NCBI RefSeq assembly: GCF_019355555.1
Contig: NZ_CP072141.1
Location: 800,001 to 864,000 of the forward strand
Direction of reading: 5' to 3'
Origin: Rhizobium sp. L51/94
GTDB lineage: Bacteria; Pseudomonadota; Alphaproteobacteria; Rhizobiales; Rhizobiaceae
Length of the DNA stretch: 64,000 bases
Part shown: piece after piece, positions 35,164 to 44,785 of the stretch
Layout: every line of letters starts with the position of its first letter
How positions within the stretch are numbered: the first letter of the stretch is position 1
The notes under the pieces: model-generated
Told to the model about the DNA's origin: nothing
Databases searched by the model: none
Seen by the model: only the letters and a program-made list of their open reading frames with translations
Made by a program: the position numbers and the translations under genes

Positions 35164-35685
35164 ATGGAGATGAGTATGATCGGGGCCGCAATTTTCTTGA
35201 TTTTTCCGCTTTGCATGGCGGTTGCTGCATTCTCCGATCTTTTCACTATGACCATCCCCAATCGGGTTTCCGTCATCCTCGTCGGGGCATTTCTGCTGGT
35301 CGCCCCCTTCACGGGTCTGCCGCTAGCAGTAATCGGAATGCATTTTCTGGGTGCGCTGATTGTCTTTGCCCTTTGCTTCGGCTTCTTCGCGCTCAACATT
35401 ATGGGCGGTGGCGATGCCAAGCTCCTGAGCGCCGCCGCATTGTGGTTCGGGTTCGACCAGTCTCTCCTGGAATTCGCCGTATATGTCAGCGTCGTCGGCG
35501 GCATCATGACAGTGCTGATCTTCGCCATGCGCGCCCGCGCAGACATCCTTTCCGTCATCGGTATGTCGATACCCCAATCCCTGACACATGCTAAGAAAAT
35601 ACCGTACGGCATCGCGATCGGCATTGGCGGGTTTATCGCTTTCCCGTCGTCTCCCCTGTTTCTGGCTGCTCTCAATCAGTCATGA
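35164..35685 (+). CDS. cpaA: Prepilin peptidase CpaA (A24 family)
   Basis: The 173-residue membrane peptidase has about six spans and the two aspartates of the A24 family: one in SDLFTMTIPNR (Asp about residue 24) and one in GGGDAKLL (about residue 79). It removes leader peptides from the Flp pilin and TadE-like proteins in the inner membrane. It has no N-terminal methylase domain, as usual for CpaA/TadV. Confidence 0.93.
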   Translation: MEMSMIGAAIFLIFPLCMAVAAFSDLFTMTIPNRVSVILVGAFLLVAPFTGLPLAVIGMHFLGALIVFALCFGFFALNIMGGGDAKLLSAAALWFGFDQSLLEFAVYVSVVGGIMTVLIFAMRARADILSVIGMSIPQSLTHAKKIPYGIAIGIGGFIAFPSSPLFLAALNQS

Positions 35686-35811
35686 TCTCGGGTTGGAAGG
35701 AAGTCTGTATTCATGACTTCTTAAGCTAAGTTGTAAGTCATTCATTAACCATAAGTATACCAATTGCGGTGCATCCTTAGTGGCGAACAGTCTTGTTCCC
35801 AAGGATGAATA

Positions 35812-36621
35812 ATGAAACCCGCTCGCCTGATCATTCTCGTTGTTGCAGTTGGCGCGGCAGGTCTTGCCGGCGTACTGGCAATGCGCCTTGCGGGCGGTCG
35901 CAATGTCGTTCCGGAAGTTGCAACGGTGATGCAGAGGGAACCCTCCGTCAAGGTTCTGGTCGCAGCCGCCAACTTGCCCATCGGCTCACGCTTGAACGAT
36001 AGCTCGATCCGCTGGATGGACTGGCCGGAGGCGGGTGTCGTCAAGGGCGTCATCACCGAGACGGACCGTCCCGATGCGTTGAAAGATATGCTCGGCTCAG
36101 TCGTTCGCCTGCCGATCTTCGAAGGCGAACCGATCCGCGAGGAAAAGGTCGCCGATTCCAACAGCCGCATCCTTTCCTCGCTGCTGCCCGCCGGCAAGCG
36201 GGCCGTGGCCACGGAAATCTCGGTCGCGACAGGCGCGGGTGGCTTCATTCTTCCCAACGACCGCGTCGATATTTTGATGGTTCGCAAGGGCGATTCTGCC
36301 AAGTTTCAGACAGAGACGATTCTGAGCAACGTGCGCGTGCTCGCTATCGACCAGCAGATCGAGCAGAAGCCTGATGGCTCGAAGTCAGCCGTCGGTGCGA
36401 CCGCGACGCTGGAACTTACCCCCGACCAGGCGAAGGTGCTGGCGACGGCACAGCAGATGGCTGACAAATTGTCCATGGCACTGCGCTCGGTCGCAGATGC
36501 GCAGGAGCCCGATACGGGCGCTGCCGACTACCTGTTGTCCGGAGACAGTGGTGCATCTGTCGTGCAGGTCATCAAATCCGGCGCCATCGTCCCAAGCGGC
36601 GCGGCGGTCAAGGTACAATGA
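35812..36621 (+). CDS. cpaB: Flp pilus assembly protein CpaB
   Basis: The 269-residue protein has one N-terminal membrane anchor and SAF-like beta-clip domain features (VLVAAANLPIGSRL). CpaB (RcpC) sits in the periplasm and helps assemble or stabilise the secretin. It follows cpaA after 126 bases, with its own promoter region likely in between, and its stop overlaps the region of the cpaC start. Confidence 0.9.
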   Translation: MKPARLIILVVAVGAAGLAGVLAMRLAGGRNVVPEVATVMQREPSVKVLVAAANLPIGSRLNDSSIRWMDWPEAGVVKGVITETDRPDALKDMLGSVVRLPIFEGEPIREEKVADSNSRILSSLLPAGKRAVATEISVATGAGGFILPNDRVDILMVRKGDSAKFQTETILSNVRVLAIDQQIEQKPDGSKSAVGATATLELTPDQAKVLATAQQMADKLSMALRSVADAQEPDTGAADYLLSGDSGASVVQVIKSGAIVPSGAAVKVQ

Positions 36622-36635
36622 AAGAGGGCGCGACC

Positions 36636-38159
36636 ATGCGGATGACTAAACCAGGGACCAGCCGTTCGCTCTCGGCGCTGCTCGCATTCTCTGTCGCCTT
36701 CGGCGGCCTGCCCCTGCAGATCGTGCCGCACTTCCTGTCGGTAGACGAAGCTCTGGCCGAGACGTCCGACAGCATCGTGACCATCGCCGGGATCGGTAAC
36801 CACAAGCGGCTGAATCTCGGTCTCAACAAGGCATTGGTCGTTGATCTGCCGGCCGATGCCCATGATATCCTCGTCTCCGACCCGACGATGGCCGACGCGG
36901 TGACACGCACCTCGCGCCGCATCTACCTTTTCGGCAAGACGGTCGGCCAGACAAACATCTTCGTGTTCGGCGCCAACGGTGAAGAAGTCGCGACCCTCGA
37001 CATCTCCATCGAGCGCGACATCACAGGTCTGCAGGCCAATCTCAAGCGCTTCATTCCAGACTCTGATATCCATGTCGAAATCGTCTCCGACAACATCGTC
37101 CTGACCGGCACCGTCCGCACGCCGATGGATTCGTCGCGCGCCGTCGACCTTGCGCAGGCGTTCCTCAAGGGTGGCGAAGCAACGACCCGAAACACGACCG
37201 CCAGCGGCAGCGGATCCAGCAGCGCAGTGGCGATTTTCGCTGAAAACCGGCAGACGTCCTCCATCAAGAACTTTTTGCAGATCGATGGCGAAGACCAGGT
37301 AACGCTGAAAGTCACCGTTGCTGAGATCAAGCGGAGCGTCCTGAAGCAGATTGGCTTCGATAACCTTGTCGGAAATTCGTCCGGCCTGACGGTCGCCCAA
37401 CTTGGAAACATCAACACAAATTCCACCACAGGCCTGATTGGCGGTGATCCTGCTGTCGCGGCCGGCAATGGTGGCTTGGCTGCCCTTTTCAAATTTGCGG
37501 TCGGCAAGTACGACATCCACAGCTACATGAACGCATTGGAGCAGGCCAAGGCCATTCGCACCTTGGCGGAGCCGACGCTGACGGCAATTTCCGGGCAGGC
37601 GGCCACCTTCAATTCCGGTGGCCAGACCCTCTATTCCTCGACCGACAGCGATGGCAAGGTCACGATCACCCCTTACACCTACGGTATCAGCCTCTCGTTC
37701 ACGCCCGTGGTGCTCTCTGCCGGTCGCATCAGCTTGCACATCAACACACAGGTTTCCGAACCGGTCGGAACGGCCGGTACAGCGACCTACAATCAGCGCG
37801 CTGCCGACACGTCTGTAGAGTTGCCATCCGGCGGCTCCATCGCGCTTGCCGGCTTGCTCAGCGACAACATCCAGCAGACCACCAATGGCACGCCGGGTGC
37901 ATCCAAAATCCCGATCCTCGGCGCCCTGTTCCGGCAGAAAAGCGTCGAGCGAGACGAAAGCGAACTGGTGATCATCGCCACGCCCTATCTCGTCCGTCCC
38001 GTCGCCCGCAACGCGCTGTCACGGCCGGACGATAATTTCTCGCCCGCCAACGATGCAGGCGCCTTCTTCCTCAACCGTGTCAACAAGGTCTATGGCCGCC
38101 GTGACACCCCAGTCGCGGATGCCGAATTTCATGGCTCCGTCGGCTTCATCTACAAGTAG
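36636..38159 (+). CDS. cpaC: Outer-membrane secretin CpaC of the Flp pilus
   Basis: The 507-residue protein has a signal peptide, a pil_N domain (with SDPTMADAVTRTSRRIYLFG), a BON-like segment and the secretin channel domain ending with VELPSGGSIALAGLLSDN and PILGALF. ATG 36636 follows GAGGG by 7 bases; ATG 36618 overlaps the cpaB stop and adds six residues. It forms the pore through which the pilus exits. The stand-alone pil_N protein at 34042 shares its N-terminal domain. Confidence 0.93.
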   Translation: MRMTKPGTSRSLSALLAFSVAFGGLPLQIVPHFLSVDEALAETSDSIVTIAGIGNHKRLNLGLNKALVVDLPADAHDILVSDPTMADAVTRTSRRIYLFGKTVGQTNIFVFGANGEEVATLDISIERDITGLQANLKRFIPDSDIHVEIVSDNIVLTGTVRTPMDSSRAVDLAQAFLKGGEATTRNTTASGSGSSSAVAIFAENRQTSSIKNFLQIDGEDQVTLKVTVAEIKRSVLKQIGFDNLVGNSSGLTVAQLGNINTNSTTGLIGGDPAVAAGNGGLAALFKFAVGKYDIHSYMNALEQAKAIRTLAEPTLTAISGQAATFNSGGQTLYSSTDSDGKVTITPYTYGISLSFTPVVLSAGRISLHINTQVSEPVGTAGTATYNQRAADTSVELPSGGSIALAGLLSDNIQQTTNGTPGASKIPILGALFRQKSVERDESELVIIATPYLVRPVARNALSRPDDNFSPANDAGAFFLNRVNKVYGRRDTPVADAEFHGSVGFIYK

Positions 38160-38210
38160 GGGCGCGTGATGACGATCCGCCAGTCAACCAACGCCGAGAG
38201 AGATGTCGCC

Positions 38211-38924
38211 ATGCCCCGCACCCGACTGCATGTTCTGAACGCAAGCCGCCTGAGGATGTCGTCTGCTGCACTTATGGTCGCTGTCCTTGCCGGCTGCGCC
38301 AACCATGACGACATGACGACCGGCTCTGTCCACGACGACTACCGCCAACGTCACCCCATCGTCCTGACGCAGGCCGAGCATAATGTCGACATTCCGGTTG
38401 CTGCCAGCGATCGGCGCCTCACCCAGGGCACGCGGGATATGATCCGCGGCTTCGCTCAGGACTACAAGGCCCATGCAACCGGCACTGTCGAAATCATGAC
38501 GCCGCAGGGCGCAATGAACAGCCAGGCGATTGCCGACGTGCGCCATCAGGTTCGCCAGGAACTGGTGGCCAGCGGCATCCCGTCCCGGCGCATCGCTGAT
38601 AGCTTCTATCCTGCGGGTGGAGCAGGCGACGCGGCGCCGATCCGGCTGCATTTCATGGCCACCACCGCGGTTACGAACGCTTGCGGGCAGTGGCCTGAAG
38701 ATCTGGCGGACAAACCCTTCGACAACCAGAATTACTATAACTTCGGCTGTGCGTCTCAAAGCAACCTGGCGGCACAGGTAGCCAACCCTACCGATCTCGT
38801 CGCGCCAAGGGCGCAGACACCGATCGATGCGGAACAGCGCGGCAAGGTGATCGAGAGCTATCGCAGCGGCTCCACCCCGACGAGTTCATCGTCGATAGGC
38901 GGGTTCAGCGGCAGCGGCGGATGA
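38211..38924 (+). CDS. cpaD: Pilus assembly lipoprotein CpaD
   Basis: The 237-residue product has a lipoprotein signal with lipobox VLAGC and continues with the CpaD family end: TNACGQWPEDLADKP, NYYNFGCASQSNLAAQVANPTDLV. CpaD (RcpB-like) is an outer-membrane-associated partner of the secretin. ATG 38211 gives a normal signal peptide and follows GAGAGAGA. A GTG at 38166 would make an unusually long leader. The C-terminus is Ser/Gly-rich. Confidence 0.9.
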   Translation: MPRTRLHVLNASRLRMSSAALMVAVLAGCANHDDMTTGSVHDDYRQRHPIVLTQAEHNVDIPVAASDRRLTQGTRDMIRGFAQDYKAHATGTVEIMTPQGAMNSQAIADVRHQVRQELVASGIPSRRIADSFYPAGGAGDAAPIRLHFMATTAVTNACGQWPEDLADKPFDNQNYYNFGCASQSNLAAQVANPTDLVAPRAQTPIDAEQRGKVIESYRSGSTPTSSSSIGGFSGSGG

Positions 38925-38970
38925 TCTTCAGGCTGGAGGCTCTGACCGGGAAACACGACAGGACACGACC

Positions 38971-40239
38971 ATGAGCGCGATCGATTACGATATCCAGATG
39001 GAAAAGGCGGATGCGGCCAGTCCCCGCATCGGCGATCTCGAGAGCATGCGTCCTCTTCCGCGCATCTCCGTGCATGCCTTTTGCGAGAGCGAATCGCTGC
39101 AGCAGTTGATGGAGCGTTTTGGCAACGACCGGCGCATGGCAAAGGTCAGCCTGCGCATCACCAGCGGCGGCGCTGCGGCGGCGGCAAACATGTTTTCCAG
39201 CGCCCCGACGCCGAACCTGATCATTATCGAGACCCGCTCTCCGCCGGCATCCATCCTGACCGATCTCGCCCCGGTTGCTGCGGTCTGCGACCCCAGCACC
39301 AAGGTCGTTATCGTCGGCTACCACAACGACATCACGCTCTATCGCGAACTGATGCGCAACGGCATCTCGGAATACATGGTCCAGCCAGTGGCAATGTCCG
39401 ACCTGATGGCGGCGATGTCGACGATCTTCATCGATCCTGATGCCGAGCCGATCGGCCGCAGCATCGCGTTCATTGGCGCCAAGGGCGGCGTCGGCGCTTC
39501 GACGATTGCTCACAACTGCGCTTTCGGCATCTCCAACCTGTTCTCCACCGAGACTATACTTGCAGACTTGGATCTCCCTTTCGGCACGGCAAATATCGAT
39601 TTCGATCAGGATCCGGCCCAGGGGATAGCCGAGGCAGTCTTTGCGCCCGACCGTCTGGACGAGGTCTTTCTCGATCGCCTGCTGACGAAGTGCTCGAAGC
39701 ACCTGTCGCTGCTGGCCGCTCCGTCGATGCTCGACCGCGCCTATGATTTCGAAGGCCATGCCTTCCAGCCCGTGCTGGACGTGTTGCAGCGAAGCGCGCC
39801 AGTGACAGTGCTGGACGTGCCGCATATGTGGTCGGAATGGACCCGGGCTGTACTTTCGAGCGTCGACGACGTGGTGATTTGTGCCATGCCCGACCTCGCA
39901 AATCTTCGCAACGCCAAGAACATGCTGGATGCTTTGCGCAAGATGCGGCCGAACGACAAGGTCCCACATTTGATCCTCAACCAGGTGGGCATGCCGAAAA
40001 GACCGGAAATTGGTATCTCGGAATTCTGCGAGCCACTGGAAGTCGATCCGATCGCTATCATTCCATTCGACGTAGCCCTGTTCGGCAATGCGGCGAACAG
40101 TGGCCGGATGATTTCGGAGGTCGACGCGAAGTCGCCGATCGCCGAGACATTCTCCCAGATCTCCCACATCGTTACCGGCCGCATCGCAATGAAGAAGTCG
40201 CGCAAGGGAGGCCTGATGGGTCTTCTGAAGCGGAAATAA
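38971..40239 (+). CDS. cpaE: Pilus assembly ATPase CpaE/TadZ
   Basis: The 422-residue protein has a receiver-like N-terminal domain (without a clear phosphorylatable Asp pocket) and a ParA/MinD-type domain with an atypical Walker A, GAKGGVGAST, in which the usual second Lys is replaced. Such proteins (TadZ) position the pilus machinery at the cell pole. The C-terminus is basic (MKKSRKGGLMGLLKRK). It lies between cpaD and cpaF. Confidence 0.92.
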   Translation: MSAIDYDIQMEKADAASPRIGDLESMRPLPRISVHAFCESESLQQLMERFGNDRRMAKVSLRITSGGAAAAANMFSSAPTPNLIIIETRSPPASILTDLAPVAAVCDPSTKVVIVGYHNDITLYRELMRNGISEYMVQPVAMSDLMAAMSTIFIDPDAEPIGRSIAFIGAKGGVGASTIAHNCAFGISNLFSTETILADLDLPFGTANIDFDQDPAQGIAEAVFAPDRLDEVFLDRLLTKCSKHLSLLAAPSMLDRAYDFEGHAFQPVLDVLQRSAPVTVLDVPHMWSEWTRAVLSSVDDVVICAMPDLANLRNAKNMLDALRKMRPNDKVPHLILNQVGMPKRPEIGISEFCEPLEVDPIAIIPFDVALFGNAANSGRMISEVDAKSPIAETFSQISHIVTGRIAMKKSRKGGLMGLLKRK

Positions 40240-40268
40240 GACGACGACCGAGAAGAATTGGAACGACC

Positions 40269-41741
40269 ATGTTTGGTAAGCGCGGAAACGATGGGTTTGG
40301 AAAAGGCGACGGCGCACCTGCGCCGCTGCAGCCGCGTACGTCGACCGCCGCAGCGTCGGCCTCCACGGTGTTGATGGAGCCCTCCCGCGAAAACACGCAG
40401 CGCCAGCAGGTCGCCCCACCACCGATCCAGACGCCGCAGCGCCGGCGCCCGCAGCGTACCGAGGAATATTACGACACCAAGGCGCAGGTCTTCGGTGCTC
40501 TGATCGATACCATAGACCTGTCCCAGCTCTCCAAGCTCGATGGCGAAAGCGCGCGTGAGGAAATTCGCGACATCGTCAACGACATCATCACGATCAAGAA
40601 TTTCGCGATGTCGATCTCCGAGCAGGAAGAGTTGCTCGATGACATCTGCAACGACGTACTGGGGTACGGTCCGCTCGAGCCGCTGCTCGCCCGCGACGAC
40701 ATTTCCGACATCATGGTCAACGGCTCCGGCCAGACCTTTATCGAAGTTGGCGGTAAGACGATCGAATCGGAAATCCGCTTTCGCGACAACAGCCAGCTTC
40801 TATCGATCTGCCAGCGCATCGTCAGCCAGGTCGGCCGTCGCGTCGACGAATCCAGCCCCATCTGCGATGCGCGCCTGCCGGATGGCTCGCGTGTCAACGT
40901 CATCGCGCCGCCACTGGCGATCGATGGCCCGGCTCTGACAATCCGTAAATTCAAGAAGGACAAGCTGACGCTCGACCAGCTCGTCCGCTTCGGCGCGATC
41001 ACGCCGGAAGGCGCCATCATCCTGCAGATCATCGGTCGGGTTCGCTGCAATGTGGTTATCTCTGGCGGTACCGGCTCGGGCAAGACGACACTGCTCAATT
41101 GCCTGACGCGATATATCGACGAAGACGAGCGGATCATCACCTGCGAAGACACCGCAGAACTGCAATTGCAACAGCCGCACGTGGTACGCCTCGAAACACG
41201 CCCGCCGAATATCGAAGGTGAGGGCGAGATCACCATGCGCGACCTCGTCAAGAACTGCCTGCGCATGCGCCCTGAGCGGATCATCGTCGGCGAAGTGCGC
41301 GGGCCCGAAGTGTTCGACCTTTTGCAGGCGATGAACACTGGCCATGACGGATCCATGGGAACGATCCACTCGAATACGCCTCGTGAATGCTTGAGCCGTA
41401 TCGAGTCGATGATCGCGATGGGCGGTTTTACCTTGCCTGCAAAGACTGTGCGCGAAATCATCGCCGGCTCCGTCGACGTCATCATCCAGGCTGCACGCTT
41501 GAGAGACGGATCCCGCCGCATCACCCAGATCACCGAGGTCATCGGGATGGAAGGTGATGTCATCATCACCCAGGATCTGATGCGCTACGAAATCGAAGGC
41601 GAAGACGCCAATGGCCGCATCGTCGGTCGCCACGTGTCGACCGGCATCGGTAAGCCGCATTTCTGGGATCGCGCCCGTTACTACAATGAGGAAAAGCGAT
41701 TGGCAGCGGTGCTGGACGAGATGGACAAACAATCGAAGTAG
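40269..41741 (+). CDS. cpaF: Pilus assembly motor ATPase CpaF/TadA
   Basis: The 490-residue secretion ATPase has a Gln/Pro-rich N-terminus and the CpaF core: GYGPLEPLL, DISDIMVNG, Walker A GGTGSGKTT (about residue 265), the Asp box EDTAELQL and the Walker B region RPERIIVGEVRG, then the His box with TGHDGSMGTIHSN. It powers pilus extension, and probably retraction, at the inner membrane. The gene begins 29 bases after cpaE. Confidence 0.95.
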   Translation: MFGKRGNDGFGKGDGAPAPLQPRTSTAAASASTVLMEPSRENTQRQQVAPPPIQTPQRRRPQRTEEYYDTKAQVFGALIDTIDLSQLSKLDGESAREEIRDIVNDIITIKNFAMSISEQEELLDDICNDVLGYGPLEPLLARDDISDIMVNGSGQTFIEVGGKTIESEIRFRDNSQLLSICQRIVSQVGRRVDESSPICDARLPDGSRVNVIAPPLAIDGPALTIRKFKKDKLTLDQLVRFGAITPEGAIILQIIGRVRCNVVISGGTGSGKTTLLNCLTRYIDEDERIITCEDTAELQLQQPHVVRLETRPPNIEGEGEITMRDLVKNCLRMRPERIIVGEVRGPEVFDLLQAMNTGHDGSMGTIHSNTPRECLSRIESMIAMGGFTLPAKTVREIIAGSVDVIIQAARLRDGSRRITQITEVIGMEGDVIITQDLMRYEIEGEDANGRIVGRHVSTGIGKPHFWDRARYYNEEKRLAAVLDEMDKQSK

Positions 41742-41751
41742 GGTTTGACCG

Positions 41752-42759
41752 ATGTTCGGCATTGATTCCACCATCCTCCTTATCGTGCTGCTAGCAGCCA
41801 TATCTGCGGCTGCGTTGAGCTACAGCTTCCTGTTTTCGAGTATGGAAACCGACAAGAAGACGGCCAGTCGGGTCAGTCGCGTCAAGGCGACAGAAAGCGA
41901 GCTGAACAAGGTCAGTGCGGCGCGGGACCGCGTCCAGGAGTTGTCGAAGCGTCGGAGGTCCGTGCAGGATTCGCTGAAAGACCTCGAAAAGCGGAATCTG
42001 GAAAAAAGCAAGAAATCACAGTCCCTGAAGGCCCGACTGGCTCAAACAGGCCTGCCGATCACCATCGGTCGCTTCTATCTGTTCAGCGCTCTTTTTGCTC
42101 TTGTCGTCATGCTTGCCGCCTTCATCCTGGGCGCGCCGCTGGCGATCGTCCTGGGATTGCCGTTTACCGCCGGCGTCGGTCTCCCCCGGTGGATCATAGG
42201 TTTTCTCGTCAAGCGCCGGCAGAACAAGTTCCTCAACGAGTTTCCGAATGCGCTCGATGTGATCACCCGCTCGCTGCGCTCCGGCCTGCCGCTCAACGAC
42301 GCGATCCGCCTTGTGTCAGCCGATGCGCGCGAGCCGGTCAAGACGGAGTTTCGCCAATTGGTGGAGGCCCAGCAGGTCGGTCTCAGCATGGCGGATGCTT
42401 GCGCCCGCATGGCTGTCGGACTTCCGCTGCAGGAGGTCAACTTTTTCGCCATTGTGATTGCAATCCAGTCGCAGTCCGGCGGCAACCTGTCGGAAGCGCT
42501 CGGAAATCTCGCGCGTGTCCTTCGTGAGCGCAAGAAGATGAAGGCGAAGGTGCAGGCCCTGTCGATGGAAGCCAAGGCGTCGGCCTGCATCATTGGTGCC
42601 CTGCCGTTCATCGTCGCCACACTCGTCTATCTGACGTCGCCACAATATATCATGGCCCTCTTCACCGATCCGCGCGGCCATCTGATCCTGATGTTTGCCG
42701 GAGTTTGGATGGCGCTCGGTATGTTCGTCATGCGCCAAATGATCAATTTCGACATCTGA
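41752..42759 (+). CDS. tadB: Inner-membrane platform protein TadB
   Basis: The 335-residue protein has an N-terminal span, a coiled-coil-prone charged stretch (RVKATESELNKVSAARDRVQ) and the type II/IV secretion F domain, with SLRSGLPLNDAIRLVS and GGNLSEALGNLARVLRERKKM, followed by membrane spans. TadB and TadC form the membrane platform on which CpaF acts. Confidence 0.93.
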   Translation: MFGIDSTILLIVLLAAISAAALSYSFLFSSMETDKKTASRVSRVKATESELNKVSAARDRVQELSKRRRSVQDSLKDLEKRNLEKSKKSQSLKARLAQTGLPITIGRFYLFSALFALVVMLAAFILGAPLAIVLGLPFTAGVGLPRWIIGFLVKRRQNKFLNEFPNALDVITRSLRSGLPLNDAIRLVSADAREPVKTEFRQLVEAQQVGLSMADACARMAVGLPLQEVNFFAIVIAIQSQSGGNLSEALGNLARVLRERKKMKAKVQALSMEAKASACIIGALPFIVATLVYLTSPQYIMALFTDPRGHLILMFAGVWMALGMFVMRQMINFDI

Positions 42760-42774
42760 CCGAAGGTTGCCACC

Positions 42775-43755
42775 ATGTCCGACATTGCCAGCCAGTTGAC
42801 CGATCCCAGCCTGATCCTTGCGGTCGTGGTTTCGATCGCTGTGTTCGCAACGTTCTACACGTTGGCCATTCCCTATTTCGACCGCGGCGATCTGAACAAG
42901 CGCATGAAGGCGGTCTCGACCGAGCGCGACCAGATCCGCGCCCGCGAAAGAGCGCGGATGAACGACGGCGGTAAGGCGACGCTGCGCAACCAGAACAACC
43001 AGTCGGTCCGCAATATCGCCGAGCGCTTCAATCTGAAAGAGGCGCTGGTCGACGCCAACACCGTCAACCGACTGCGGGCGGCAGGGCTACGCTCCGAAAA
43101 TGCCTTGAACACATTCCTCGTGGCGCGCTTCCTGCTGCCATTCCTGTTCCTCGCCCTTGCTGGCTTCTGGGTCTTCGGTCTCGGCAATCTCGAAAGCAAG
43201 GGCTTCATGATCCGCGTTCTCGCGGTGCTAGGTGTAGGGTATCTCGGCTTTTACGCGCCAAACATCTATATTTCGAACCGCATGGGAAAACGCCAGAAAT
43301 CCATCAAGCGGGCCTGGCCGGATGCTCTGGATCTGATGCTGATCTGCGTCGAGTCGGGAATTTCGGTGGAAGCCGGCATGCGCCGCGTTTCGGAAGAGCT
43401 AGCCGAGCAATCGCCGGAACTCGCAGAAGAAATGGTGCTGACCAACGCGGAACTGTCGTTCCTTCAGGACCGCCGTACCGCACTCGATAACCTGGCTGTC
43501 CGCACGCAGTTGGAGAATGTCAAATCGGTCACCCAGGCGTTGATCCAGGCCGAGCGTTACGGCACTCCCGTTGCCCAGGCCTTGCGCGTGCTTGCCCAGG
43601 AAGGGCGTGACGACCGGATGAACGATGCCGAAAAGAAGGCCGCCGCCCTGCCGCCGAAACTGACCGTGCCGATGATCGTATTTTTCCTGCCGGTGCTGAT
43701 CGCCGTCATCCTCGGACCGGCCATCCTCCAGGTCATGGACCGGTTCCACAACTGA
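42775..43755 (+). CDS. tadC: Inner-membrane platform protein TadC
   Basis: The 326-residue protein has the secretion F domain (ESGISVEAGMRRVSEEL and YGTPVAQALRVLAQEGRDDRM) and about four spans. It starts after a good GAAGG site, 15 bases after tadB. It is the last plus-strand gene of the assembly series; tadD follows on the opposite strand. Confidence 0.93.
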   Translation: MSDIASQLTDPSLILAVVVSIAVFATFYTLAIPYFDRGDLNKRMKAVSTERDQIRARERARMNDGGKATLRNQNNQSVRNIAERFNLKEALVDANTVNRLRAAGLRSENALNTFLVARFLLPFLFLALAGFWVFGLGNLESKGFMIRVLAVLGVGYLGFYAPNIYISNRMGKRQKSIKRAWPDALDLMLICVESGISVEAGMRRVSEELAEQSPELAEEMVLTNAELSFLQDRRTALDNLAVRTQLENVKSVTQALIQAERYGTPVAQALRVLAQEGRDDRMNDAEKKAAALPPKLTVPMIVFFLPVLIAVILGPAILQVMDRFHN

Positions 43756-43820
43756 CGTTTCAGGATCAGCCGGTGCAAGGGCCTATCGTGTCACACCTGG
43801 AGGCCGGATAAGGGCTTCCG

Positions 43821-44642
43821 TCAGTTGACAGGTCTCGGCGCGCCGTCCTTGCTGGCAAGCTTCTGCCAGGAATTCTGCTGGGCCAGCATGGTGCGCAGGT
43901 AATTGACGTTGGCATTGGCCTGCTGCTGCGTCAGTTCCGACCGGGCAATCTGCTCGGCCTCGGGAAAGCGCCCCTGGAGGCCGACGACAAGCGCCAGGTT
44001 TTGTCGGACGCGACTGTCGGCAGTCGGCTGGGCGACAGCTGAGCGCAGATAGGTCTCGGCCGTCTTCAGATCTCCGGTCAGGACATAGGACATGCCGAGA
44101 TTGGATAGGATCGAGGGCTCATTCGGTTGCAGGTCCAGTGCGTCGCGATATTTACCCCTTGCTTCGGTGGCGCGGCCGAGCTGATCGAGGATAGCGCCCT
44201 GCGCTGAGACCAGCCGCCAGTCTGGCCGGTCAGGTGTCTGGGCGCGCTCGATTGTGGCGAGAGCCTCATTCAATTGTCCTGCAGCCGCCTGTGCCTTTCC
44301 GTAGGCAGCCAGAACGCCACGGTCGTTGGGATTGGCGATTGCCACCTGCTGCATGACAGCGAGGGACTGGGCATTGCGACCGCTGGCGCGCAGTGCATTG
44401 GCGTAATTGACGCCGACAACGGGGTTCCGCGGGTTTGCGTCGTATGCCTTGCCGAGCGCTGCCGTGCTGCCGGAGAGCTCGCCGGGGCTCATGTCGTCGG
44501 CAGACTTCGACATTTTCGGGATTGAGCCTGTGGTAGTCTTGTCCGTCGTCGTCGCGCAGCCGGCGAGCAGCAGTGCTGCCAGCAGGGCGACACTGGCCTG
44601 AAGGCTGCGGATTGTCGAAAAAGAGGGTGCCGAAGCGGTCAT
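43821..44642 (-). CDS. tadD: Tetratricopeptide lipoprotein TadD
   Basis: The 273-residue protein has a lipobox (LLAGC, about residue 27) and five or so TPR-like repeats (for example PNDRGVLAAYGKAQAAAGQLNEALATIE and PNEPSILSNLGMSYVLTGDLKTAETYL). TadD-type lipoproteins help the secretin reach the outer membrane. It converges on tadC and so has its own promoter, next to a perfect palindrome at 44729. The chosen ATG removes 28 non-conserved residues from a longer frame. Confidence 0.9.
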   Translation of the reverse strand: MTASAPSFSTIRSLQASVALLAALLLAGCATTTDKTTTGSIPKMSKSADDMSPGELSGSTAALGKAYDANPRNPVVGVNYANALRASGRNAQSLAVMQQVAIANPNDRGVLAAYGKAQAAAGQLNEALATIERAQTPDRPDWRLVSAQGAILDQLGRATEARGKYRDALDLQPNEPSILSNLGMSYVLTGDLKTAETYLRSAVAQPTADSRVRQNLALVVGLQGRFPEAEQIARSELTQQQANANVNYLRTMLAQQNSWQKLASKDGAPRPVN

Positions 44643-44728
44643 GGCGCGATCCGTGAAATCGATTGGTCCTGCGCCAGATCCATAAAGACAGCAGATAATA
44701 GTGTGGCGCAATCTTCGCTCCAGCAATA

Positions 44729-44748
44729 ATCTGTTAACCCTAACAGAT
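44729..44748. promoter_or_regulatory. 20-base palindrome between tadD and the aminopeptidase gene
   Basis: ATCTGTTA-ACCC-TAACAGAT is a perfect 8-bp inverted repeat with a 4-base spacer. It lies about 87 bases before tadD and 38 bases before the aminopeptidase ATG, which suits an operator for one or both. A MarR-type gene (46263) is nearby, and MarR proteins bind sites of this size, but the link is inference. Confidence 0.5.
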
Positions 44749-44785
44749 CGTTAATTTACCGACTCAGGCGGATCGAAGGATCATC

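Noticed and set aside
38905..40422. 505-codon minus-strand frame opposite cpaE
   Set aside because: cpaE is clear on the plus strand; the antisense translation is Arg/His-rich with no family features.
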